Source: Ridgeia piscesae
Lineage: Eukaryota > Annelida > Polychaeta > Sabellida > Siboglinidae
Reading direction: 5' to 3'
Assembly (NCBI GenBank): GCA_025642075.2
Contig: JAODUO010000053.1
Coordinates: 1,078,501 to 1,142,500 of the forward strand
DNA length: 64,000 nt
Positions 10,118-22,866 of the stretch are shown here, in pieces. The number at the start of each line of letters is the position of its first letter. The stretch's first letter is position 1. The notes under the pieces were generated by a model. The model did no database searches. It was not told the origin of the DNA and saw only the letters and a list, made by a program, of their open reading frames with translations. The position numbers were made by a program, and so were the translations under genes.

Positions 10118-12101
10118 GCTTTTCATCTCACTTTAATATGATTAATCTTTTATCCTTTTCAGATAAATCCCCCAAGATAGTTCCTAAAAAGTAAATAAGA
10201 CGCGGGATAGTTTACACAATATATTGGCAATTTGGGTGTGCTTATGCACGCTATTAGTATTTATTGGTAAGGTGGCATGTTAGCAACAGATTAAAATGTT
10301 AGCTCTGTTTTGTTGATTTAGGATACATTTACGAAAGTTTCCTCTAGAAATAAAATCCATTGTCATGCAAAGAAAACCAGTGAGGGGTGGTTTCTTGTGT
10401 TATTGTTTTGGTGACTGACTAATACCATCATTCTATAGTAACAGTAATTCACATGTATTTATATTTCTTCAAATAACTAAGATAATATGTCACTTAAAGT
10501 TGATGCCTATAATATAGAAATATCTTTCAACTATGGTCAAGTTCTAAATCACGGTTTTTACATGTTGGCAGCACATTGCAAAAAACACTAGGTTCTGTAA
10601 AAAATGCAACAAACTAATCCCAAAATAAATGTGTCTGCCTGCACCCAGTTTTACTGACACATTATGGAAAATAAAGAAGGGATCAAGTAAGAAAGGGGTG
10701 GAGGAATCACGATCATATGAAAGAATTCCAACTAACCCAGTCTTTTGCCAAGAAACTTGTGTAGACACAGGTTTGACATATCAATTTAAGATGTGACATA
10801 CAGAGTGATTACAGTATATCGAAAGTGTCGTAGTTGATAAGGACTCGAAAAGCTGTTCGGGGTGACTAGATTGTGGGAAAGGGACAGATTCTGCAACACC
10901 CTCCCAGACACACCTCGAAGCCAAGGTCTCACATCACTGTGTGCCCGTGATAAAAAGACAATTTATAGACAAGAGAATTTAGGTGCCTGTTGTGCTGGTT
11001 TGATTTAGCATGTGTGTGTGTGTGTGCTATCACCTCACTGTTTACTTGGTGTGATTCAGCCAGCCAACTCTAGACTAGCTGTTGTAGTCGCAAACATCTT
11101 CTTATCAGACAAAACACTGCTACGCTGCTCGTGAAGTCGTTCCAAATATTAAAGTACGTCATGGACGAAGCCGCCTTTCGTTTCCCTGTCACAAGCGAGA
11201 CTATTTGGAAAATTATGTTTTTGCTTGATTACGAATAGTTAAATTATTGTGTGATTAAATGTTTGTTTTGATCTGTTGAGCCAGTTGTCTATGCATGTTC
11301 AGATTGGTGCAGATGACATCACATTTTGGAGTAATGTTGTTGTTCTTGTAGCAGACTTGATATCTGAATGGATAAATGAATTAAAACAATTACGAAGTTA
11401 TAAATAAAATGTTACTTTAGGTTTGTTAATTGTAATATTTGATTGAAGTATGGCAATAACATTGAGTGAAATGTAGTATGCATTGATCTACAATTTCTGT
11501 GAAATGTTATTTACCCTTTTCAAATTTTTGATATTTATATAAATTTGCGTTGTTGTTATAAATGTATGTTCATAATAGTACAATTTTGACATTATGCAGA
11601 AACATCAAAATCATGATCATAATTCATTTCGATATAAAAATATATCTGTCGGTACCATGCTGTACATGCGGTAATTCAGGATGGAAATTTAAAATATGTA
11701 CCAGCTGTGCTTTTGTGTAGGTGGTTATAATATATAAGAACTACATTAAGTTATTAGTTGCATAATGCATCTAGAAGCCGGAATGATATAACATGTACGA
11801 TAGTGACATAATGTGGGACAGCTTGTTTTAAGTACTCGCTAAATTATGCAGCATCAACTGTAAATTGTCTCTCTTGAATGATCTTACGCCAGCAGTAGAT
11901 GAAGAAGCTCCACTAAGTGATATACATTCTGTCATTCATCTTCTCAAGCAAGGCGTGGTGCCATAATTTTGCACAGTCGGAAAACGTAATAATTCATGTT
12001 GGTTTAAACCACGACAACAATACACTGCGTCGGACTTGCAATTTGGAGCAGTCACACCACGCTGCCGTAACGGCATCAGTGTGCATTAGTATGCATTCCA
12101 C

Positions 12102-12116
12102 CCAGTAGGTGGCAGC
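12102..12116 (+). promoter_or_regulatory. CTCF motif, perfect 15/15 consensus match
   Basis: CCAGTAGGTGGCAGC satisfies every position of CCASYAGRKGGCRSY. By base composition alone such a match is expected about 0.015 times in 64 kb counting both strands. Known biology: CTCF is an 11-finger insulator protein conserved across bilaterians with this core motif. That it is bound here is inference. Confidence 0.5.
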
Positions 12117-13762
12117 ACTGACACCCTGGTTCCCAGCAACGCGTCATGCCATCCAAACCTCCCACACCCATCTGTGGCGCTGTATTCTTTTGGGACTGAA
12201 TTGACACCGCCCCCATACACCGGGTGTTGGCTTTGACCAACAGACAGCTAATTAGTTTTGCTACAAATACCTGATAGCATACATAAATTAGCTTGGTCGG
12301 TGTGGAGGTATTCAGTGTCCCGAGAAGTCGGTGGTCAAGTGTTCTGTCTCTGTCACCAGCTCGTGACAGGACATGTTTAGCCTGAGAGCCGCTGTCACCC
12401 CGTGACAGAGCAGTCATTCATGCAGCACTTGAGCGCATACAACTGCCCTGTTTACAAGTTCTGGTTGACACGACTGCCTTGACAGCCGGATACAGCCGCC
12501 CACACAAAACTCACTTGATTGATGCCCCTCGACAGCTGTCGGGAAGTGACGTGTCGCAGTGTCTGTTTGTCGGATGACTGACTCTCGCTGGGATCGGCAG
12601 CGATCACTTAGAGAAATTTGCCTAATACGTCCATCACTCATGGCACGGGACAGCTGTTTCAGCGTTACAACTATCTCCCCCCCCACACGCAATATGAATG
12701 GCCGGATGGACACCTCTGTACCTTTATATTGAAATTAGTGAAGTTGATTGATGCAGGTTCACTTCAGAACAGGTGTCCAGTGACGGCGAAAGAAACACTG
12801 CTCACTTCCTGCAGAGCAGCTGACACATTTTGTGTTTTTTTGCCATTATTTTATGTTGTCGCAAAGATTAAATTGATAACAATATTTCCATCTGAACTAA
12901 GGTGTCGCGGACAGCGTATATATAGACAGGGAATTAATTCCCTTCATTGTAAAGTGGTGCCATTTTTCAGCCATGTGTAGCCGTCCTAAATGCATCAGTG
13001 CTGGCGGCAGTAACCATCAGCAGACTGGTTGTTCCTCTCATTTAGTATCCCCTCGAGATAAAAGCAGTCTTTCTTCACCGCTACATCAAATTAAAATATT
13101 TTTAGCCATCCGTTATCAGTTATCAAGAAATCTGTCTGTCAGTAGAAGCTGCGACCTTCTTGTCACGATTGTTTTTGTCGCAATATACAGTGGTCGTATG
13201 TCAATTGTCAGACGACTGAGCGGAATAGAGCATGATAAATCTGCGTATTTTCAGACGGATGTTAATACCGTGTGAAGCATGAAGAGCATCTCCGAAATTT
13301 ATGTCAGTGCTGGTGTGCTTATTGCCTCAGTAAATCAGCCCCAGAGAATTCATAACGGATAATTTATACCTGGCAGCGGCCCATAAATCTGCTCATGCGG
13401 AAACGTTAATCTGCGCGGGGCATGTCATTACGAGTGCTAGTTTTATCATTTGTCGGAATTCTTTTCATCTGACTTTCTTTCCTGCGGCTTGCACCGCTTG
13501 ATGGATGCGCGTGGTGCTATTGAGACATGTAAGTCTTTCGTTAAACTGACGTCTTCTCCAGCCACGTAGGCTGCTGTCTCCCGCGTTTATCTTACTAATA
13601 CCTTTCTGCAGGTGACCGTCGGATCAACAGCTTTTTGTCTGGCTTGCATGGTTGTGTGTATGAGATGTGGGGATGTTGGTTTTCTTCCGTTTGCCCTATA
13701 TCTGTTTTGCCAGTCGAATAAAACATATAATAGTGATTAATAATTATTGAAGTTTACAGTGT

Positions 13763-13778
13763 GTGAGTCATGACTCAC
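13763..13778. promoter_or_regulatory. 16-bp palindrome of two back-to-back AP-1 sites
   Basis: GTGAGTCATGACTCAC is a perfect palindrome made of TGAGTCA (13764-13770) directly followed by TGACTCA (13771-13777). Both are consensus AP-1 (Jun/Fos bZIP) sites. It overlaps the start of the CTCF-like motif at 13775. Confidence 0.4.
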
Positions 13779-13789
13779 TAGGTGGCAGC
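13775..13789 (+). promoter_or_regulatory. CTCF-like motif (14/15)
   Basis: TCACTAGGTGGCAGC matches the core except at the first base. It shares three bases with the upstream AP-1 site, so occupancy by the two factors could be exclusive. Confidence 0.4.
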
Positions 13790-14081
13790 ACTGTCTCGAC
13801 GTTCACCAGGTTAGGACATCCATGACATAATGCAGTATACGGAAACAGTGTCTCATGACACAGAGCTGTCAAGTGACAGACAAAAGACAGACTGTCATGA
13901 TGTCTCTCTCTCCTGCGACATCTAATGTGCTTTATCAGCGGGTTGTTTGCGTTCGAATGGCTGTCTTTGTCCGTTATAATGTTGCACTAACCTGCAGATG
14001 ACGATGTATGACACATGTCTGGCACATCTTTGGGTGTCACCAGTCTTGTGAATGTAGGATGGCATAAATAAAGTCACAGGG

Positions 14082-14082
14082 C

Positions 14083-14114
<32 letters not shown>
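14082..14114 (+). repeat. (GA)n microsatellite ending in a G10 run
   Basis: About twelve GA units lead directly into ten consecutive G. Confidence 0.95.
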
Positions 14115-14389
14115 CATAGCTTTATGTAGAGACCCATCCACCCATCATTTGGACGGGTAAAAACGAATATGGGTAAAAAAATGAAGGAGCAAAAAAAAGG
14201 TCTTCCAAAACCATAGATATTGTTAGTTATGCCTTGAAAGTGTGTGAAATGGTGTCACATGTGTGTTTGTAGTCCATTTCAGGTCTCATCAGACACATTT
14301 AAAAGTTTGTAAATTGGCTTAACAGTTAACATCCATGTGTCTACCAAAACATGTGTGACTGGCAATAATTGTATCCTGCATAAAGCCCT

Positions 14390-14602
14390 GGAGGGAGGGA
14401 TGGAGGGATGGAGGGATGGAGGGATGGAGGGATGGAGGGATGGAGGGACGGAGGGACGGAGGGACGGAGAGACGGAGAGACGGAGAGAGGGAGAGAGGAG
14501 GGAGGGAGGGAGGGAGGGAGGGAGGGAGGGAGGGAGGGAGGGAGGGAGGGAGGGAGGGAGGGAGGGAGGGAGGGAGGGAGGGAGGGAGAGGGAGAGAGAG
14601 AG
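14390..14602 (+). repeat. Purine minisatellite: GGATGGAG then GGACGGAG then (GGGA)n
   Basis: Three successive blocks occur: GGAGGGAT-type units (to about 14445), GGACGGAG/GACGGAGA-type units (to about 14490), then nearly pure GGGA tetramers (14500-14590). The plus strand is almost pure purine, the opposite strand bias to the 2605-7644 satellite in the same transcript. Long open frames on both strands are artefacts. Confidence 0.95.
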
Positions 14603-15847
14603 TGGTGAAGTCATCAAAATTTAAGACAATACAGAGATTCAATGCATTACTTTGCTTAAAAGTCGGATATAAATCGTATGCTAAAAATGTACAAGACTGT
14701 CAGACTTTTTTTGGAATATTTGTCACACCTACCGGGTTGGTAATCATCTTTGTCATAATCGTCAAACTATATTCATACTTAATTATCAGTGTAACTGTAC
14801 GAGTCCGACATCAGTATGATTTCCCACCCTAACCCAACTTTCTTCCCAATCACTTTTTTCTGTTACTTTGTTTCTGCAGAAATTCGTGCATGATCTGGTA
14901 ATTTGTTCACATACAAAAACCGGGTATTATTGATTGATTTGAACCAGACATCATCTGATGATAGAGTATGTCATAAATTATACCACAACAACCACCCAGG
15001 TCACATTAAGATCCACACATGATGGTACAAATCTGTTTTCAAATGTTGCATAACTTTTATGAACAATTGTTTTCTGAACTTAACTGTCTATCATTAATCA
15101 ATTTGAACTAGACATCAGGTTACTGATGATAGTGGATGTCATTAATTGAACCTCAACAATCACAGAGGACACTAAGATTCACACGTAATGTTACAAATCT
15201 TTTTCAAAAGTTGCGTAACTTTTACAGACTTTTTTCTGGATTTACCATTGGGTGGTATTCGTCAGGAAGACATGACTTGGCATTTTAGAAAAGAAGACTG
15301 ATAGACCACTAACTGCATTCACAAGCTGTAATGTAGCCGGTTATATTCATGTCAGGTAGTGCTCAGTTTAGTACCATTTATCATTTTATGTTTTTGACAG
15401 CCGTTTCAATGTTTAATGACGACTCCGTAACATGTGACACAGCTGCCACAGATTGTGCCTCTTTTATTATATACAGTGTGGATTTCAATTAATATTGAAC
15501 TTTTTCACAAAGGGGATGGCATATGCTTTTAGTGTTGAGTAAATGTTGACACTTGAGATGTTTACGATTACAGTCCCTAAGTTAGGACATACAAGTTTGA
15601 TATTTGATGGCAGCTGATTAAAAGTGAAAAACACCTGGGTAGTGCTTTTTTGTCCATAATGTATCAGTTAATCAAAGGAGAAAGAGAGAAGGAGAGAGAG
15701 AGGACCGAGAGAGATTTTCAAAACCAATCTAAACAGCTGACAGGTTTTAAATAATTGAATCTTGATCATTGTTGGAACAAGTTGAACATGAGGGAACTGT
15801 TTAAGAAAGTGCTAAAATGATTTGGTTTTGTTTGTGTTTGTTGGTAG
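14603..15847 (+). other. Intron 3' part, no gene seen
   Basis: Apart from the tandem duplication and a small GA-rich patch near 15681, this is AT-rich intron leading to the acceptor at 15847. Confidence 0.6.
14927..15242 (+). repeat. Diverged tandem duplication, two copies of about 160 bp
   Basis: Copy 1 (about 14927-15085) and copy 2 (about 15088-15242) share in the same order: TTTGAAC-AGACATCA, a GATGATAG segment, a TGTCATAAATT/TGTCATTAATT segment, an ACAAATCT run, TTGC(A/G)TAACTTTTA, and a TTTTCTG end. Identity is roughly 75-80 percent by eye. Confidence 0.75.
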
Positions 15848-16033
<186 letters not shown>

Positions 16034-17348
16034 TGAACATTTGTCAAGATAATCTGCAGACACAGTTCATTGTTTGATTTATCTAATTTGTAAAATAACA
16101 ACGTTAAATCATGTCACTAATTTTCCCATTCTTCTGCTGTCAGCCTGTCTCCCCTTACTCTTGGCTTCCTTCCCGCTGTCAGGCTAGCTGTCCTTTCCCT
16201 TTCTTTCCCGTTATACTATTTTTATATATGTACAGTGGAACTTCACTATTAATGTCCCCAATGGGACTGGGCAAAAAACGACCTGATAAGCAAAGCGACC
16301 GCACCGCGTCAAAGGAAAATGTATATCAGTATGAAGAAATGTTGGGCTATCTTAGGATGACTAACTGTGATGTAGCTGTTTTACCAGGTGACTGTAAAGT
16401 AACGTTCAGCTGTCTTTATTCTTTGATGTATTTTATATTCTTTTTCACTTTAATTATAAAACCTTTTCTTTGTTGATGATACCAGATGGTATGTGTTTAT
16501 TTTTAACATTACTTCAGCTGGTGCCATAATTATGTAATTTATTATCTTTAAAATGTTTGCTCAATTATTACAGAATACACCAGGGTGTGGGTAGGATAAC
16601 ACTGTCTATCATAAAAACATTGCTGTTTCAAATCTTGTACTAATAGCTACTTTCTTAATGTGTCACTTGTCACGACTTAACAGTTTCTAAAACCTATCTG
16701 TGCTTTCTTAATGGGTCACTTAGCAGGCTGCTGGCTTATTTACACTGTCACATCTTGTCACTTATTTCCACAAGTAACATAATTGCTTTCATAATGAAGT
16801 CCTTGTGCTTCTTCACTTTCTAATTTGTCACTTAGTGGGGTCTTTCTGAAATAACTGAAACTACAAAGGCATATTATTCATGCTCATAATTGTGTGCAGT
16901 TGTATGCAAACTGAGAGGATTGCATTAAAAGCTGTAACAGAAATGATCTCAACAGTTGTGTTTTTATTCAGCTCTACTCACATGGAACACACTGACATGA
17001 CATTTCACAGCTTCGCATTCAGAAAGGCAACAAAACAAATCAAAGTTCATCACCCGTCGCCCCTGAAGTAGTGCACTTTAGTCCCACCGTGGCTGGTGCT
17101 GTTGTCTCCAAGTGCCTCTCACAGTGTCCTGTGTGTGTATCCACCCATAGTCAACTGCACAAAAAGCAGCCATCAATTTGGTTTATTATAAACTCACACC
17201 CACTAACTCATGACGAGACAGACGGGTGTAGTGCGATATTTATTGAAATGTTTACTACAAGAACAGCAGTCTCACACAGAGACACTGGACACATCCGTCT
17301 TGCGTCTGCCGCCTCTTGGCTGGCACGCAACAGCATGGCACCCCCCAT

Positions 17349-17665
17349 GGACTCAGGGCGTGAAAACGTCGATACACCAGTGACTGGGTGTGAAAATGTA
17401 AATACACCCAGACTTTGCTAAGTGATGGGGGGGGTATAAGTGTAGATGTGCTAAGTGACAATGTGTGGAAATGTATGTACACTAAATGTGAGTTGGGAGG
17501 ATGAAGGTATAGATGCTTTAGGACCCAGGCATGGTTCACAAGCTTAGATAGACAGTGCCAGGGAGAGCTACACCCACACCTACAGGTTGTGAACATGTAG
17601 ATACATGAGGTGTGAAAGTGTACACAATCAGGACCCTGCTAAGTGGCATTGGGGAAGTGTAGCAA
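17349..17665 (+). repeat. Degenerate minisatellite, units of about 35-40 bp
   Basis: Diverged units share GTGTGAAAATGTA, (G)ATACACC(C)A and TTGCTAAGTG(A). About seven recognisable units vary in length. Confidence 0.6.
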
Positions 17666-19587
17666 CGTCAAAACCAATCTGAGTGACGAATTGTAGGCAT
17701 AATGGGACCATTCACTCATAATTGTCTAATTATATTGAATTGTTTATCTTGGTTGAAGATATATATTTTTGTGTATATAAATGCATTTTGTAATTTAATA
17801 TTAATTACATTAAAAAAATTAATATTTACATTTCCTGAAATTTGTAAGCAACATGTTGATGGTGTTTTATTTTTTTAATTTTATGTTTGCGTTTTGGCAT
17901 TGTTGGTCAAGTTAGATGGCGAGTGTTACATTGTAATAATACAATCTAGAAAATTTGCCCCATAAACTTGATGTTCTTCAAAGTGTCTCCTAAAAATATG
18001 ACCCTCTACTAACAATTTGAAAATGCTCCTGTGTGAAGCTATCTGCAAACCAACAATGGTATAAAAAGCAGCTAAAATAAACACCAAAATGTTAATTGTA
18101 TTGCCAATATGTAAGGTTGTTGTTTATTTTTTTAATGTATACTAAACAATGAGACTTTTGAAAGATATAATATGACAACACATATTTAAAGTTTGGCATC
18201 CTGTTTTGGGGATTCCGTAAAAATCAGGCACGATGGTACATGTAGAAGAATTAAAACAGGCATGGCATTTAATTTGAAAAGCCACGATAGGTAAGCAATA
18301 TAGCTGTGACAATGTAGCTGTGACAGCTCAGAGACTTTGATGTTGGTAGGCGTCCATCTGTCGTACACCTCGAGAAGTGACTGATGTTACTTCCGTTGAA
18401 GTCTCCGTCTCCAGCCTATTGTGTTATCAATAGGCCTATTCTACATCGTTGTTCATGCTCATTACATCACACCACAGTGTGTGAACCGCTCTTAAAAGTG
18501 CCCAATAAATTTATGCAGTCTGACTTCTTATATATGTGTCTGTCTTCTATTGCCTCCACGTCTGTAGGTGGCCGTTATGTATATTATGCGTGATGGCACA
18601 CCTTATTGACGGTTGCAAGTAATGCGGCTGATGTAGGCACGCTCGTAAACATTTTCTGATGTCCTTTCATCAGCAGAAAGAATAATTATGTTTCACCAAG
18701 GGACACATATCACACAAACGACGCCGTCTGTTTCACAGTAACGACGCCCCGTTCCCAGAATGCTAACAACAATGGCACGCTTCCGATGACCTATGCTTCT
18801 CGCCGGACTCCAGTTATAAAACATCCTGATAACATCGTTTGTGTGATGAACACTTCCATTTCATAATCTATCCGCTTTCTAGATTGTCCGGCAAACGGCC
18901 GTAAATTGCGACGGAAAGGTAGCCGTTTCCTTTTGCCCGGGATCCTGACAGATTTATGTCCGGATTCAAGAAACGCACTTCTATAGATATGCTAAACCAG
19001 TCGGATGAATGTGGCCGGGCGACATGCTAGCTTTCCTTTTCTGGATTGTTCCTCCAATGGATGGATGTATTGCTGACGGTCGGCCTGGCTTAAAGGGCCT
19101 ATTTGGCCATATTAATTACATCTGCAATGAACGCATACCTGTGTAATGTTTACATCTGTTGGGTCGTTGACTTCCTGTGCCTTGCTAAGGTGCACCAAGG
19201 AATGGTTTTGTCCAGATACCTGCTTACTGTTTCCATCATCTGGCGCGTGTGCACAGCTTGTTCGTGGTCAGCCACATGGTCGTTGAGCCGCAAACTATCC
19301 CCGTTGCCGTGAAAATTGGCTCGTTTACAGGCCTCAGTGCAATGCTGATGTAAGGCTGGACAGATTTAGGATTTTCGTCGTTCGTACCGGAAGTTGGCAT
19401 GGATTATAAAACTGGTCGGTAAATCGTGAAAATGACAATTGTTTGTTGACGTATTCTGTGATATATTTTATTGTACTTCCAACTTAGATTTTATCCTAAA
19501 TGAAAGTTGGTGAATGAGTTATTTTCTCCGATTTGTGAGATGTTGGTCTGTGTGGAATAGCGATATAAAATTATACAAGTTGACAAG

Positions 19588-19909
19588 TCATGGCTCATTT
19601 GTGAAAGAGGTGACTGAAATCCACATCTGTGAATAACTCATCATGGCTCATTTGTGAAAGAGGTGACTGAAATCCTCATCTGTGAATAACTCCTCATGGC
19701 TCATTTGTGAAAGAGGTGACTGAAATCCTCATCTGTGAATATTTCTCCTCATGGCTCATTTGTGAAAGAGGTGACTGAAATCCTCATCTGTGAATAACTC
19801 CTCATGGCTCATTTGTGAAAGAGGTGACTAAAATCCTCATCTGTGAATATTTCTCCTCATGGCTCATTTGTGAAAGAGGTGACTGAAATCCTCATCTGTG
19901 AATAACTCC
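19588..19909 (+). repeat. Minisatellite, six near-identical 53/55-bp units
   Basis: Units begin TCATGGCTCATTTGTGAAAG at 19588, 19641, 19694, 19749, 19802 and 19857. Lengths are 53, 53, 55, 53, 55 and 53. The two 55-bp units end in AATATTTCTCC instead of AATAACTCC. Confidence 0.97.
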
Positions 19910-22650
19910 GGTCCAGTGTGTATTTAATATTTTTTGCCAATTTAGCAGCTTGCAGACAGTTGCGATTGGTGTCTGGTTGATTCGATGACAAACGGTCGTT
20001 TATCAACTGAACTAGCAAGACAGATGAGGACAGACGTCTCCACACCGGGGTGTGTGTGATATGCCATGCTGACTTCCTGTCACATCCAGCTCCCAGGCAT
20101 CAGGCAGTGTCGTTCACCTGCACTCTAGCTTGTATTTCAATTACCCCGAGTAGCTCCATCATATTGTGACAGATCTCCATCAGCAACTTAATCTGGCCTC
20201 TAGCCGGCGGCGAGTGGCGTGAAACACAGGCATCCTGCAGTAAAACCATCCGTGTCGCACACCATCCGGTGCGTCTTGTCTCTATTTCCAGTCGCGCTTA
20301 CAGATATTCTCTCTCTTCATGTGTCTGTTGTTGACGTGTTTGCTTGCGTCGGATGGCAGCTGGCAACAGCAGCATTCATCATAAACTCATATGAATGTTA
20401 TCACCTGTATGGGTTCTTTAAATATACCACTCGGTCATGTCACCATTTGTGGGCACGTCAGCAATGACTTGGTATGAGGGATTGCTGTGTCAGGCTCCCG
20501 GTGGCTGTATGTCATATGTTGCACAGAGTAGATCACACGGGGCCGAATGGGAAACTCAGAATGGGAGGGGAAGTAGGATCCAGGGACGAGGAAGTGAACC
20601 CTTCATGGGAGGTTACCATCAGGCAGGGAGAGTTGAACTACATGAACACAAATGTAGATTGATGGTCGGTGTGTCGATGGGACATGGTGGGAATGGACGT
20701 AAACATTTTATTGTTTTGTGGTTTTGCTTCTATAAAATATGATGTAAGGGTAATCAAATGTGGAAGACCAGAAGTAGATATTGTAATCAAGGCTTTGATG
20801 TCAAACCAATCCAGGTGTCACAATGCGCATACCTACACTGTATGTAGTCATGTTTCTTTACGTACACACAGCAGTGAGTGTTGAAATTGAGTGGGACAAC
20901 CTAATTAAGTTAGTGATGTTATTGTATATATGACGGATGTTGACAATGACAGATGTCATCATTACGCTAGATTCCTAAGCTAATATTTTGTGCCCGTTTT
21001 ATATCATAGAAACTCCACGAGTAAACAGTGTGTACTCGGGTGGCAACCGTGTGTTTGCCCGGGTGAACGCAGTAAAAGTACAACATACACCCGGCCTGAC
21101 ACACCCGTCGTATGAATGTGTGACATAAATCAATAGTGCAAATGTGGCAGAAGTTGGGCAGGTGGCTGGATTGACAACTGCATCCCGGTGGCATCCATCA
21201 CAATGACAGCGGCCTTGATGTCGACAATGAAGTGAAGTAATCATGCATTGCACTCAGGTGCTGGTCAGGGCCCTGTTGTGCACTGGTCATCAATCAGTTT
21301 TACTGCTGCTTCTCTGTCCACTTCCCTGGTATACGGCCACTGTTCACACATAGATCATATGTCAGATTCATTGCAAATTCCACAAGCAGGGCTCTACAGG
21401 AAGCTATGAATTATGCGTGTTCAGTGATTCACCGAGTGTGAATTAATCAACGGTCTTGTCACACTCGCATCAGTTGTGTGTCGAACGCGCTAGGTTTACA
21501 AGTGTGTTGATTCATTGTGTTCGCAAATAAATCGGTAAAAGTTGGAAATTTGTTATCGGTATTAAGGTGTAATATTGCTATGCTTTATTAGAATGTTGTT
21601 GCGTTGAAATCAAGAAGCTCAATTTGTTATTCAGCTGGTTTTGCGCAAACAACTCAAAGATAGATTGATAGTGAATATTATTCATAGTCAGATAAGTGCA
21701 CATTTATTATGGTATTGCAGTTTATACTGATAAATTGAACATTTCAGAGGTGAGGGATGTTTGGGGCAGGTAGTGGCAGAAAAGGTCAAGTAGAAACCAT
21801 TATTACCAAGAGAAATAAATGATGTGTACAAAAATACAAAGGGATGAAGGATTTACTGCCACTATTACCAATATGTGAATATGGTTGTCACTATAACACA
21901 TGCTAAATGTATTTGTCACTCTTTCCAAGAAGTAATGGTTGCCATTATTTTTAAGTGAGAACGGGTATTTTTAGGAAATGAAGGTGGCGTGGCAGGCCCC
22001 ATTATCAAAAGTGTACCCGAGGTAGATATGGTTGGTATGGTTACCAAAAGGTGAAGGTATAATTGACAGGTTCACAAATCTAACTTTTAGTTGACACAGT
22101 TACATAGAGGCTAGAGGTCAAGATATGGTTACCATAGTTACTAGATGATGTCACATTCAGCCAGGTATGGGTGTTACAGTGCTGAGAATATGCAAATTCA
22201 AAAGTTTCAGGGTATTCTGTTGTGAATAATGGCAACAGTATGTGAACAAGTTCACATGGATTTGGGTGTTGGGTGGTTTCTTAGCAGATGGCAAGAAGCC
22301 TTTGTCTAGTTGAGCAGATGCACCTGGTGGTATCAGTGACTCATTATTAAGGTGACATGTCGCCATAAGTTAGGGGACGTGACCTCCATGGTGACAGGTG
22401 AAAGTGTTTCACTGCCATCTTCCCACATTACTGATGTACAGTCATGGTAATGTCTCGCCATCAAACGGCATGTGTTGTATACGCATGATGAAACTTGGGA
22501 AAGTCCTGCTTACAAATACAGGAAGATATGGGAAGTTTTGTTTTTTTGCCTTCAATCTGAGGTGTTATGGCAGATATGAGGTGATATCTCATACATATTT
22601 CTGGCAAAACTTGCAGTGTTTGTCATAGTCAGATACTTGTTGTCTGCATG

Positions 22651-22866
22651 GACATTCCTATGTCCCCTTTCTCCCTTCCTCTCCTTTCCCCTCTCTCATT
22701 CTTCCACCCTCTCCATTCCTCCCTCTTCTTCCCTCTCGCTATCCTTCCTTGTTTGTTGCTCCTCACTGCCCCACTCTCTCCCTTTCTCTCCCTCTCTCTT
22801 GCTCCCTCTCCGTCACTACCCTCCCTTTCTCCCTCCCTCCCTCCCTCTCTCTCTCTCTCTCTGTTA
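22651..22866 (+). repeat. CT-rich low-complexity tract
   Basis: The plus strand is almost pure pyrimidine, ending in CCCTCC repeats and a short (CT)n. Open frames on both strands are artefacts. The strand bias matches the two CT tracts in the preceding intron. Confidence 0.9.

Larger units (their letters stand above)
7645..14080 (+). other. Intron sequence between repeats, no confirmed gene
   Basis: AT-rich, mostly CpG-poor intron. Separate entries cover a possible cryptic terminal exon (7752-7889), a degenerate zinc-finger-like segment (9136-9198) and CTCF-like motifs. A short (TG)n lies near 11011. Otherwise I see nothing that can be named. Confidence 0.6.
1935..15847 (+). other. Giant phase-0 intron (13.9 kb) of the zinc-finger gene
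   Basis: Runs from GTAAGT at 1935 to TTTGTTGGTAG ending at 15847. Its limits are fixed by the zinc finger split across them. It contains a CT-rich stretch, the 65/66-bp polypyrimidine satellite, smaller repeats, most of the CTCF-like motifs and two exon-like segments. The rest is AT-rich, CpG-poor sequence in which I recognise no other gene. Confidence 0.85.

Noticed and set aside
12076..12980. Overlapping open frames of 99-120 codons on both strands
   Set aside because: Located in the gene's intron, no recognisable domain, no consistent splice structure; most likely chance.
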